A stretch of 64,000 bases of DNA from Papaver somniferum (lineage: Eukaryota; Streptophyta; Magnoliopsida; Ranunculales; Papaveraceae), in contig NC_039363.1 in the NCBI RefSeq assembly GCF_003573695.1, forward strand, positions 126,773,302 through 126,837,301, given 5' to 3'. The first letter of the stretch is position 1. Each line of letters starts with the position of its first letter. Of this stretch, positions 32,714 to 43,329 are shown in pieces. The position numbers were made by a program, and so were the translations under genes. Below the pieces are notes generated by a model. The model was not told the origin of the DNA. It searched no databases and was given only the letters and a program-made list of their open reading frames with translations.

Positions 32714-33889
32714 ATGTCCTCCAAATCTTCTGATTACACCAAAAATATTGGGTTTGCCTCAAAGGATAACTCCTTAGAAGATTCTTCTTCCCGAGGTAAA
32801 AACAAGACTTGTGAGATGGTGTCTGAATCGGAAATGGAGCTCACCAGATCGTTAAAAAAATCTGCTGAAATCATTGATCTTCAAGCTTCTGAAATCAAGA
32901 CTCTTGAAGAAAATAATAATCAGATTATTGATGAATTTGAGAAAACTCTTGAAAGGGAACACGAACTCTATAGATTTATTGAATCTCTCTCTAACGGTAT
33001 CGAAAAACTGGTTCAAGAAACTACTCTACAACGCGAAAAGATTAGTATGCTTGAAAATACTGTTGAAGAAGATTCAACTAGATAAGGACGTTTAGTCAAG
33101 GCTCATTCATCGAAAATTAACAGTTATCGTGTTGAAAAAGAGAATCTCATTGCATCCCTTCTTTATACCCGGGAACAGTGTAACACCTTGAAAAATGAAA
33201 ACTCTGTTTTGATGAGTAAGCCATCTTCTACACCTTCTTCTGATATTCACAAAGCTTTACCTAGTGTGAAGAAAAGTTCTTCCAAAGAATTACCCACTGT
33301 GAATCATTTGAAAAATTTGCATGTGTCGGAAGAAGTTATGGGTCAAGACAGGCAGATCTCCAATCCACGATATTGTTCCTTCTATGGGAAAAAGAATCAC
33401 TATGCTCTTTATTGCTTTGCTAGAAAGAAAGAAATCTCACATTTTCGTAAGTTGCTTCTCTCTACTATCAATGGAGTAAGTCGTCCGACATCATCGTCAG
33501 TGAATTTCTTCCCTACAGAAAACCAGAATTCTTATAAGAATGATCGCTCTTCTAGAAATCATCACAAGATGCATGTTCCTCTGTTTGGTATAAACTCTTA
33601 TGCCATTAATGAACATAGTTCCTGCACTTATAAGAATGTGTCTGGAAAGTCGAAGTCAAGGAGACGGAAACATTTTTTCTCTTCTCCTATGGAACCTGTT
33701 TCTAGAGGACCTAGACTTAACCCTCAGAAAAACCCTTCTGATGGATATTTAAAAAGGTTTATGACAAGTTCTTTTGGAATAAGTCACAATCGATGGAAAG
33801 AAGGAAATACACAGTTTAAACGCTCGAACAACCTGTACAAATCTTCTCCGGCGATTCGTAGTGAGATTACTTCTCACTCCTTTACCTGA
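32714..33889 (+). pseudogene. gag-like ORF of element 1, one in-frame stop
   Basis: From ATG 32714 the frame is open for 391 codons except a TAA at 33083-33085; the 33188-33889 part is in the same frame. The N-terminal half is Ser-rich then strongly coiled-coil (MELTRSLKKSAEIIDLQASE ... EKTLEREHELYRFIESLSN). The C-terminal half has a zinc-knuckle-like motif CSFYGKKNHYALYC. The minus-strand relative in element 2 reads CSFCGKRNHYTLHC, a proper CX2CX4HX4C knuckle, so one Cys has been lost here. A basic region follows (SGKSKSRRRKHF, RGPRLNPQKNPSDGY). These are features of a nucleocapsid/Gag, but there is no capsid fold I can recognise and no pol downstream. It probably supplies an RNA-binding, oligomerising protein. 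Confidence 0.75.
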
Positions 33890-34241
33890 TTCTAGGTAAT
33901 CCCATCCTTGAATCTATCTTGAGAGGTACAAGGATGATGATTGTGGGAGCCTCAAGACTAGTTGTATGTTCTTTATGCGTTTTCATTATCTTATGAGTTC
34001 TCGATGTTGCTATCGATCTCATGCTCTAATTTGAGGTTTTTCTCTTTAAATTATTGAGCCATTTTTATGTTTTCATCTTATTGGTTTTTCTTCTAATCCA
34101 TCTTATCGTACAACTGGTCCACGAACGTCTGTGTCCCTCCATATGTCCACGAGTTCATAAGGTTTCCTTATTGAGAAGTTTCTTCTTGTTTACATATATA
34201 TGCTCATATATATTGTATTGAACCATCCCTTCAAAAATTAT

Positions 34242-34682
34242 ATGGATAACTCAACAAAATCTCTAGAGAGTGTTTGTATTGACATTGAGGAGGACACTCA
34301 AGGACGTGATTCTGTTCAAGACCTGGTTCTGAAGAAGATGCTTGCAAGGAAAGAGCACAACTCCTGGATTGATGAATCTAATGAGGATTTAACGCATTTT
34401 CAGGATGATTCCAAGGTCGAATTTGCAAACCTTCAACTGCAAATAAACCAACTCCTAGATGGTCAGGCCAGAATCCTTGCTAATCAGAATATTTTGATAC
34501 GGAATCAGAAGAATCTCATCGTGGACTATGTCAAAGCTAGACAACTTGCTCGGGTTGTTGATCGTAAAGTTCGTGTTCTAACTCATGAACATGGAGTATC
34601 CACGGTCAAGAGAATCAAAGAAATCAGTGATTCCCTCTATGATGGATTCACTGAAAGGTATGAGGTTCTCAAAGAGCTTTGA
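34242..34682 (+). CDS. Conserved small ORF2 of the TGTTAG family
   Basis: 146 codons from ATG 34242 (the frame extends upstream to 34200, but the later Met begins the part that looks protein-like). It is acidic at the N-terminus, then helical and probably coiled-coil: LQLQINQLLDGQARILANQN, ILIRNQKNLIVDYVKARQLA, then VRVLTHEHGVSTVKRIKEI. A homologue with the same core is encoded on the minus strand of element 2 (38781-39185), so the frame has been kept in two copies. No known family is recognised. It lies between the gag-like ORF and the 3' LTR, the position of envelope-like or accessory ORFs in other LTR elements, but no membrane segment or signal peptide is visible in the core. Confidence 0.6.
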   Translation: MDNSTKSLESVCIDIEEDTQGRDSVQDLVLKKMLARKEHNSWIDESNEDLTHFQDDSKVEFANLQLQINQLLDGQARILANQNILIRNQKNLIVDYVKARQLARVVDRKVRVLTHEHGVSTVKRIKEISDSLYDGFTERYEVLKEL

Positions 34683-36041
34683 TTTTGTCTAAGAAACTTC
34701 TTATGAGAATTTTTATTCTAGTTTTTGTTTAAAAGGATTACTAGGGTTTGGAATAGCCATTATTGTGATTACACGTATCTAGTTCCAAACGTTTCATCTT
34801 CAATGTTTTAAGATTTATTTGTTTAAATTCTAAAGTTATTTGGAACATGATGTTTACAATTTTAATCTTTATGGTTTTATATATTGTAAATTATCATGGG
34901 ATATGTTTTCTTACGTCTGTGAACCTTGACTATCCCATGCTTGTTCAAAAGTTATCTCTATTACATGTCGGTATGAAAGTATTGATAAAAGATAGAATGA
35001 ACTTTTTACAAAAAAAAGTTAAGCCTTTTATGTCATTATGCAGATATTGATGGAAGAAAGGATGAACTTTTGTTTACAAGAATTGTCTATTATATGTCAT
35101 TGAGCAAATAGTGATGGAAAATAAAATGAATTCTTTTTTATTCCGCAGTATTGATCTTCCCAAGATCCACATATTTGTGTATTTACTGTGTTGCTCCGTA
35201 AGTTTCTTATGTCGGTCACGTGGAATTGAATTGATCATCTTTGTGGTTGATTCAATTGAGATTTTTGGATTCAAATTCATGTTTTCATGTGATTTGGTTA
35301 TATCCAAAGAAATACTTCTTTTCTTGTAAAAGCAAGGTCGCCTTTGTTGTTCTTTCGGGAATGACATTTTATGGGGGAGGGTTCGTTTTTGAACTTGTAC
35401 TTAATCGCCATATCTTTGTGGGAAGTGCGGCTGTGGAATATCATAGGGGTTATCTTGTATCTTTATAAACTCCTTGATGAATGCATTTAGCTTCGGATTT
35501 ATGATTGCATCTAAATTTGTTGGTATGTTGTTTTGTTTTGGTCATGAAGAATCTCTTTGAAAATTTCATGAGGATCCCACTAGTTTTTGTACCTTTGCCA
35601 ATTTTTATTGACAAAGAGGGGGAGAATTAGTGTGTAGTTCATACTACAAATACATATGGTTTACGGATCATTATGTAAGAGGGAGTGGTTTTCATAATGA
35701 GATGATGTATTGACTAAGGGGGAGTGATACATATCACCATAGTATTGTTGTCAAAGTTGTGATGCAATTGAACTTTGATGATGTGTAATAATACTATGAC
35801 ACTATATAACAATGATTGAGAGCACTTGTTTTCTCGTTGTTATCGCTACGGATCTTCAACTACTATGATGCTAAGTTGAACACGTTTAGAATCATGGAGT
35901 ACTTGGAAGTGACGAAGATTTCGAGTCGTGTTGAAGATGCCAAGGATATCAAGCATTTGGATGAGAAGCTACAAAGTTTTTATTTATTTTGTAATCTATA
36001 TGTATTGATAGTTTTGTCACTAAAATTGACAAAGGGGAGAT
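34683..36041 (+). other. 3' untranslated region of element 1
   Basis: AT-rich, only short open frames; it ends in the polypurine tract AAAGGGGAGA (36031-36040). It is homologous to the reversed sequence in element 2 and the outer element. Confidence 0.75.
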
Positions 36042-38521
36042 TGTTAGAGAATTTCTCGGTCGAACTCGCATGCGTTTCTATCTCAAGCATGTTTGTCAAT
36101 GTTGGTGATCAAAACATAAGTCTTGTTTTCTAGCCTATTTAGATGTCTCAGACTAGGATATAGATTGTGTATTTGAGATTTAGCTTTCACGGCGTTCATC
36201 ATTTGAAGACGAAGAACTACTAAGGGGAGCTTGTGGAACTTCATCAACAAAAGGTATGTGGAGACTGAAACTCATCTATCACTTGGAAAGTCTATTTCTA
36301 CTCTATCTCCTATATTGAGACATAAGTCGTGTTACTATATAGTTTTCTATTATACACATTTGAGATTTCGAGCTGAGTTTAACTCGCTTATATATTTCTC
36401 GGAATATGTGTTGGCAAGCTTTCGCTTCGACCAAGTTCATCTTACATTCGTACGAAAGTCCGAATAAGATCATACGAAAATTGCCGAGTAAGATCCCACA
36501 TGGTTTGTGTGATACAATCATTTGGTGAAGTCTTGGAATGTTTCATTATGATAATTTCAATAACTTGAAAATTGCTTTGATGAAAAATAGTTTGTGAATA
36601 ACAACTATATAACATCCTCTAAGAAAGTTTCAAAGATTGAAATAAAGATCTTAGAATCATGTAACCATGTTTGGATATAAACATAGTGTGTTAATCATAT
36701 TATTGCGCAAGTCCAAAACCGGGAGCCTGAAGTATGTGTACCCGTACGCGTACTGGTGGTTGTTGATGTCTGGGCAAGTATGCGTACCCGAACGCATACC
36801 GGAGGAAAGTTCACGTCCGTGAAAATATGCTGGAGTTTGGAAAGTGTTGTAGTATGCGCACCCGTACGCGTACTGGCGTAACCAAACTCAAGTCCGGCTA
36901 CTCAAGTTTGCGTACCCGTTTGCGTACTTGAGTGGGTTACTTTCTAAAATCGGTTGTGTACATGAACTTAAACGTTTATAATATAAGGAATGTAATTTTT
37001 GCAAACCGTGGCTATAAACCGATTTTGTTTCGATTGTGTTCTTATATACTTCTATGAGAATATAACAATTGAACGACTTTTTAAATAGTTTCATTTGAGT
37101 CATTTGAACTAGTTATGGTTAAGATGAATATGGTTGATATGAGAGTTATCATATGGCCAACTTTGGTTAAATATTGTGAGTCAACATGGTGTACACATTT
37201 AGGTACGGTTCATAAACCTAAATGACGGTACATTTCATTTGTGTGTAACAGATAAGTTCGATCTAACCGTTGAAAGCTATTATCTTGGTTGAACCAGGTT
37301 TTTCATCGAACGGTGAATAATGAATGCTTTGTTACCAAGGTAACTTGGATTACAAACCCTGATTTGAAAACTATATAAAGAAGAACTCTAGCAACTGGGA
37401 AACCTAATCCCCACACCTCATGTGTGTTACTAGTTGCATAAACTAGATTCGATTCTCCTTTAACCTTAGGTTTTCCTAAACCTTGTAGGTTAACGACTTG
37501 AAAGACTTCATTGGAATTGTGAAGCCAGACCCTGCTATTTCTCTTGTAGTTCCATGTTCTGATCTTGCACGATTCTATCGTTTGAGTACTATCTTCTTTA
37601 ATATTTTCTCGAGATTAATTTCTCCGATAGGCAAGATAAAACGTGATCACAAACATCTTTGTCTCATCGTTTGTGATTCCACAATATCTAGTTTCGTCAT
37701 CGTACGATTTAGATTATTTTGAGGTGATTGATAATATTGAGCTGCTCTTCGGGAACATAAGTCTGGTTTATCAATTGGTTCATGTTCACCTTGATTTATC
37801 AATAGATAGAACAAAAACTCTTGGGTATTTTTGTGGGAGACAGATTTATTCAATCCTATATACTTTTCTGTGTGAGACAGATTTGTTTATCAAGTCTTCG
37901 ACTTTGGGTCGTAGAAACTCTTAGTTGTGGGTGAGATCAGCTAAGGAAATCAAGTGCGCAGTATCCTGCTGGGATCAGAGTGTAAGGAGCGCAACTTAAC
38001 CTTGAATCAGTTTGAGATTGATTAGGGTTCAACTACAGTCCAGTCCGAAATTCATTGGTAGTATGCTAGTGTTTGTAGCAGCTTAATATAGTGTGGTGTT
38101 CAAACTGGACTAGGTCCCGGGGTTTTTCTGCATTTGCGGTTTCCTCGTTAACAAAATTCTGGTGTCTGTGTTATTTCTTTTCCGCATTATATTTTGTTAT
38201 ATAATTGAAATATCACAGGTTGTGCGTTGTATCTATCAATTAGGAACTCCAACCTTTGGTTTTTGATTGAGATTGATTGATCCTTGAACATTGGTTTTTG
38301 ATACCGTTCAAGTTTACTCCTCTTATATTCAATCGGGCTCGCAAATTTCTATTTGCTGATTGCGGATTGAATTAAGAGTTAGAGATATTAAACTCCTTGA
38401 TATACTTTACTCTAGATTGAGTCTAACTGTCTAGTTGATTTTCTAGAAAATGTATTGGAGTAAGTCCTCTCAGATTGCCAAACGAATTGTTGGATGTGGT
38501 TGTTAGACCCCCGCATTTTCA
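36042..38521 (+). repeat. 3' LTR of element 1 (2.5 kb)
   Basis: Starts TGTTAGAGAATTTCTCGG and ends CCGCATTTTCA. TATA box at 37372-37379; palindromic cluster at 36730-36930, including the unshortened motif GTATGCGCACCCGTACGCGT near 36853. It is highly similar to 30112-32610, with scattered substitutions and small indels. Confidence 0.92.
36730..36930. repeat. Palindromic GTATGCGTACCC cluster, 3' LTR of element 1
   Basis: Four motif copies with G/A and C/T variants, in the same positions as in the 5' LTR. Confidence 0.88.
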
Positions 38522-38780
38522 TTAACCACAAAGGAAATGACTAATTTAATCGGAAATGCTCAACATAAGAAAACTTACGGAGCCACATAGTACTTTCACA
38601 AAGATGTGGATCATGGAAAGACCAATACTGCGGAATATACAAAGATTCATTCTATTTTTCATCAATTTTTGCATAATGATATCATAGACTTAGTCTTTGG
38701 TGCCAAAAGTTCATTCTATTTTCCATCAATATTTGCATAAAGACATATAATAGATTTATATTTTGAGCATATATGGACAA

Positions 38781-39185
38781 TCATAGTTCACAGACGTAAA
38801 CACACATATCCCATAACAAGTTTTGCAATATATAAAACCCATAAAGATCAATACTTTGAAAAGCCTCATCATAAAAGGTATCAATGATATGCTTGATTCT
38901 TTTGACCGTAGAGACTCCGTGTTCATGGGTTAGAACATTAACAATTCGATCAACAATGCGGGAAAGTTGCCTAGCTTTGACGCAATCCACGATGAGTTTC
39001 TTCTGATTCTTGATCAAGATATTTTGATTTTCAAGGATTTTGGTCTGACCATCAATAAGCTGATTCATTTGCAGTTGAAGATTTGCAAATTCGATCCTTA
39101 AATCATTCTGAGAAAAAATTAGATCTTTGACAGATTCACCAATCCAAGAGTTGTACTCTTTCCTTTCAATCATCGCAAATATCAT
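38781..39185 (-). CDS. ORF2 homologue in element 2
   Basis: 134-codon minus-strand frame sharing its core with ORF2 of element 1 (LQLQMNQLIDGQTKILENQN, ILIKNQKKLIVDCVKARQLS, VLTHEHGVSTVKRIK). The C-terminus differs after HIIDTFYDEA because of a frame change. It supports ORF2 as a real, family-specific coding region rather than a chance frame. Confidence 0.6.
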   Translation of the reverse strand: MIFAMIERKEYNSWIGESVKDLIFSQNDLRIEFANLQLQMNQLIDGQTKILENQNILIKNQKKLIVDCVKARQLSRIVDRIVNVLTHEHGVSTVKRIKHIIDTFYDEAFQSIDLYGFYILQNLLWDMCVYVCEL

Positions 39186-39336
39186 CCTTGTAACTCTAAA
39201 TTTAGATACAAGAATGAACTTACTTAGAGCTAGGTAGCAAAGTGAGATGTAATGCCACCATGGATATTAAGAGATGAATTTTAAATACCATCTGTGAGTT
39301 TAATCCTCGTATTCCTTGCCTTCCTTTGGTTATTTC

Positions 39337-40394
39337 TTATTCCATAGGAATTAGACATAAACCTTTTAGAGTATCCATCAGAGGGATTTTTCTGAGGATT
39401 AAGTCTAGGACCTCTAGAGATAGGTTCCAGAGGATCAGAATTGTGAGATTTCCACCTCCTAGACTTAGATCTACCAGTCTTATTCTCATTACCACTGGGA
39501 ATGTGTAAATTTGTGGTGTAAGAGTTTGCACCATAATGGGAAACACAATTCCGGTAGATATTTCGAGATGAGTGATCATTGAAATCCTTTGGTTTTCTGC
39601 AGGAATGAAATCCATTATAGATGTCGTCAGATGATTTACTCTGTCGACTGTAAAAAGAAGCAAATTTTGAAGATCAGAAATCTGTTTCTTTCTAGCAAAT
39701 TAATGAAGAGTATAATGATTCCTTTTCCCACAGAAAGAACATGATCGTGGATTAGAAACATAACCCCCTTGACTCATAACCTTTTCTGACACATGCAAGT
39801 TTTGCAAGTGATTCTTAGCGGGTAATTCCTTGGAAGGAATTTTCTCTATGCTCGGTAATACCTTATGAGTATTGGAAAAAGGAAATGAGGATGATTTGCT
39901 CATCAAAATAGCATTTTTCTTTTTCAAGGTGTTATACTATCCTTGGGCACACGAAGAGATGCAGCAAGTTTCTCTTTTTCAACACGATAGATGTTTATTT
40001 CTGATGAATGAGCCTTGTTTAAACGTTCTTCTCTAATTGAGTCTTCTTTAATAGTATCTTCAAGCATATTAATCTTTTCACGTTGTAGAGTAGTTTCTTG
40101 AACCAAATTTTCGATATTGTTAGAAAAGGACTATAGATTTCACATTCCCTTTCAAGAGACTTCTCAAATTCATCAACGAGCTGATCATAATTTTCTTCAA
40201 GTATCTTTATTTTAGAAACTTGAGCATCAATGATCTCCGTCGATTTTTTTAAGGTTCTGGTGAGTTCCATTTCAGATTCTGACTTACAGTTAATTGCCAT
40301 GTTTCTAACCCGGGATTCGGAAGAATCAGCTAAGAAATTATCCTTTGAGGTAAACCCAAGACTTTTTGGCATAATCAAAAACTTTGGAAGACAT
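39337..40394 (-). pseudogene. gag-like gene of element 2, frameshifted
   Basis: The minus-strand start ATG is at 40394 (MSSKVFDYA, matching MSSKSSDYT of element 1). It continues in pieces: LGFTSKDNFLADSSESR, SEMELTRTLKKSTEIIDAQV, then MVQETTLQREKINMLEDTIK, then LHVSEKVMSQGG and the zinc knuckle CSFCGKRNHYTLHC near 39725, then SKSRRWK and RGPRLN-type basic sequence near 39400. At least three frameshifts break it. It lacks the TAA seen in element 1 and keeps the full CX2CX4HX4C knuckle. Confidence 0.75.
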
Positions 40395-40475
40395 ATCTAT
40401 GTGCGTTCTTGTGAGATACGCTTTAATCCACAGACTTATGAGGTCTTAAACGTGTTTGCCTGCTCTGATACCAAT

Positions 40476-42364
40476 TGAAAAAGCGGGGGTCTAACAACCA
40501 CACCCAATATTTCGTTTAGAAATCTATATAGACTAACTCCAATATACTTTCAAGAGAATCAACTAGACAGTCAGACTCAATCTTTAGAAAATTATATCAA
40601 AGAGTTATATCTTTGTTTCTTAATGTAATCAGCAAATCAAACAGATAGAAATCCGTGAGCCTGATTAATATAAGAAACAACTTGGACGGTATCAAAAACC
40701 AATATCCAAGTGTCAATCAATTCAATCAACAACCAAAAGGTCAGATTCAAGAACGGATTGAACTTACACACAACCTGTGATATTTCAATTATATAAAAAA
40801 TATAATGCGGAAAAGAAATAACACAAACACAAAAATTTTGTTAACGAGGAAACTGCAAATGCAGAAAAACCCCGGGACCTGGTCCATCTTTGAAAACCAT
40901 ACTGTATTAACTGCTACAGACACTAGCCAAATACAAGTTAACTTCGGACTGAAATGTAGTTGAGACCTAACCAATCTCACACTGATCAAGGTACAGTTGC
41001 ACTTCTTGTGTCTCTGAATCCCAACAGGACTCTACGCACCTGATTCCTTAGCTGATCTCACACACAACTAAGAGTTGCTATGACCCAAAGTCGAAGACTT
41101 TATAAACAAATCTTTCTCACACAGAAAAGTCTATTGAATAAATAAATTTGTCTCCCACAGATATACCCACGAGTTTTTGTTCCGTCTTTTGATAAATCAA
41201 GGTGCACATGAACCAATTGATAAACCAGACTTATATTCCCGAAGAACAACCTAGTAATATTAATCACCTCATAATAATCTTAATCGTATGGTAGCGAAAC
41301 AAGATATTGCGGAATCACAAACAATGAGACGAAGTTGTTTGTGACTTCTTTTTATCTTACCTATCAGAGATAAATTTCAAGAAAATCTTAGAGAAGATAG
41401 TACTCAATACGTTAGTATAAAGTAACATCAGAACACGCAACTACAGAGAAAATAATTGGGTTTGGCTTCACAATCCCAATGAAGTATTCAAGTCATTAAC
41501 CTATGAGGGATTTAGGAAAAACCTAGGTTAAAGGAGAATCGGCTCTAGTCGCAACTATGAAAACGGGTACACATAATGTCGTTCATATCCGAACTCAGAT
41601 GAATATAGTGCGTGTACGGGTATGCATACTAGAGTTCCCGGACTTCAACTGACTTCGCCAGTACGCATACGGGTATGCATACTAGGTTCCCGAACTTGGA
41701 TTACACATATGCAAGTACGCATACCATGCTCATATCCAATCATGGTTATTCATTCTAAACTCTCATTTTAATCAGTGAAACATTCTTAGAAAAAGACAAT
41801 AGCTGTCTCACACAAACTATTAGCTTCAAAGCAATTTTTAAGTGATCAAATAATCAATACGAAACATTCCGAGCTTACATTAAATGACTGTCTCACACAA
41901 ATCATATAAAATGTTACCAGGTTATTTTCACATGATCATCTTTTGTCTTTCGTCAAGAATATAAGATGAACTTGGTTAAATCGAAATCTTACTAACACAT
42001 ATTTCGAGAAATATGTAAGCGAGTTAAACTCAGCTCGAAATATCAAATGTGTATAATCGAAGTCTATATAGCTATACGAATTTTATCTCAAATAGGAGAT
42101 AGAGTAGAAATAGACTTCTGAGTGGTAGATGAGTTTCAGTCTCCACGTACCTTTTGTTGATGAAGTTCCACAAGCTCCCTTTAGTAGTTTTTCTTCTTCA
42201 CTCGATGAACGTCGTGAAGTCTAAAGCTCAACTACACAATCTATCCTAGTCCGCGACATAGTTATAAGTAGACTATAAATCAAGACTTATAGTTTTGGCA
42301 ATTAAACTTGATAAACAAGCTTGAGATAGCAACGCTTGCGAGTTCGACCGAGCAGTGCTCTAAA
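40476..42364 (-). repeat. LTR-C (5' LTR of element 2), internally deleted
   Basis: Minus-strand 5' LTR with PBS (40462-40473) next to its end. It is 1.89 kb because ~550 bp present in LTR-B (between the CTAGTNGCAACTA stretch and the palindromic cluster) are missing at about 41565. The remaining palindromic motifs are at 41565-41725. Its outer end reads TTTTAGAGC instead of TGTTAGAGC. Confidence 0.83.
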
Positions 42365-42799
42365 ACTTTGGTTTAGGAAAACAAAAATTACCCATAGGAA
42401 TATTGGTAATATTTGAAATTAATTTCCTGTCAACTTAGGTTCTTTCTCTTCTAATCATTGTCATAAAGACAAATTTCTCAAGATCAACATCGTAAATATT
42501 AGCATAAAAGACGCTTGCTAAAATATAAAATCCTTCTCCATGACCGTCAAAGATGTCACCTATATTATACTTCTCAAAACAAGAGAGATCATCACCAAAA
42601 CTACTTCCCTTTACCAATTTCTTCTCTAGGATAAAATCCCTAGCGGAAATTTCCCAAAGGTTTTATAACTAGAATCATTAACAAAAACAATTCTAGTAGA
42701 ATCTTGGATACTCGGTTCATTTTTATTTTTGAGATTAGATGTATCAAAAACCTTATGATTTCTTCTTGGCCTTTTAGCATCTTCATTAGTTCTTCCCAT
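42365..42799 (-). pseudogene. Plant-transposon-protein-like gene, N-terminal part
   Basis: Minus strand from ATG 42799: MGRTNEDAKRPRRNHKVFDT, ..., IVFVNDSSYKTF, then after a frameshift LEKKLVKGSSFGDDL, GHGEGFYILASVFYANIYDV, DLEKFVFMTMIRRERT, a stop, then VDRKLISNITNIPMG up to the border of LTR-C. FYANxYxVD...F.....VRG-type sequence is characteristic of the N-terminal part of 'putative plant transposon protein' genes in large LTR elements. The continuation is probably 26357-26795, on the same strand, across the inserted element 2. Family identity is by resemblance. Confidence 0.55.
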
Positions 42800-42949
42800 A
42801 ATGATAGAGTAAATTAAAGGAAGATGAAGAGAATACAACTTACTTGGAGAGCTTCTTTGTATATGATTGCTCAAAGATAACTTCTTTTTTTACAAAGGGA
42901 CTTGATTTAGAGAAGTATAAATCAAATATCTATCTCCAATTTTTGGAAC

Positions 42950-43329
42950 TGTTAGAGCACTGCTCGGTCAAACTCGCATGCATTGCTATCTCAAGCATGT
43001 TTGTCAATGTTAGTGATCAAAACTATAAGTATTGATTTCTAGTCTACTTATAGATGTATCGGACTAGGACATAGATTGTGTAATTGAGCCTTAGACTTCA
43101 CGGCATTCGTCATTTGAAGACGAAGAACTACTAAGGAGAGCTTGTGGAACTTCATCAACAAAAGGTATGTGGAGACTGAAACTCATCTAACACTTGGAAA
43201 GTCTATTTCTAGTCTATCTCCTATATTGAGACATAAGTCGTGTTATGATATAGTTTTTTATTATACACATTTGAGATTTCGAGTTGAGTTTAACTCGCTT
43301 ACATATTTCTCGAAATATGTGTTGGTAAG
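42950..43329 (+). repeat. LTR-D of the TGTTAG family, first piece
   Basis: A plus-strand LTR starts TGTTAGAGCACTGCTCGGTC at 42950 and is homologous to 30112-30490. It is interrupted after GTAAG (43325-43329) by the Tat element and resumes at 62706. No polypurine tract precedes it, so it is a 5' or solo LTR inserted into the outer element. Confidence 0.87.

Larger units (their letters stand above)
30112..38521 (+). mobile_element. TGTTAG-family element 1, complete, nested, plus strand
   Basis: An 8.4-kb LTR element with two ~2.5-kb LTRs (30112-32610 and 36042-38521), PBS TGGTATCAGAGC (32613-32624) and polypurine tract AAAGGGGAGA (36031-36040). The flanking 5-mers are TTAAT (30107-30111) and TTAAC (38522-38526), a 4/5 target duplication. 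The 3.4-kb interior carries a gag-like ORF with one stop and a second small ORF but no protease, RT, RNase H or integrase. It is thus a non-autonomous large-LTR element (LARD-like). The PBS type, large LTRs and zinc-knuckle context suggest derivation from a Maximus/SIRE-type copia lineage; that is an inference. Confidence 0.9.
26796..42364 (-). mobile_element. TGTTAG-family LTR element 2 (minus), with nested copy
   Basis: Minus-strand element: 5' LTR = LTR-C (40476-42364), PBS at 40462-40473 (rc of TGGTATCAGAGC), gag-like ORF, second ORF, 3' region, 3' LTR = LTR-B (26877-29324). A same-family plus-strand element (30112-38521) sits in its 3' region. LTR-B is itself followed on its left by a second PBS (26863-26874) and ~70 bp of leader, ending six bases into the gag start codon region. 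The structure is therefore LTR-internal-LTR-leader, not a simple single element. No pol domain was seen. Confidence 0.75.
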
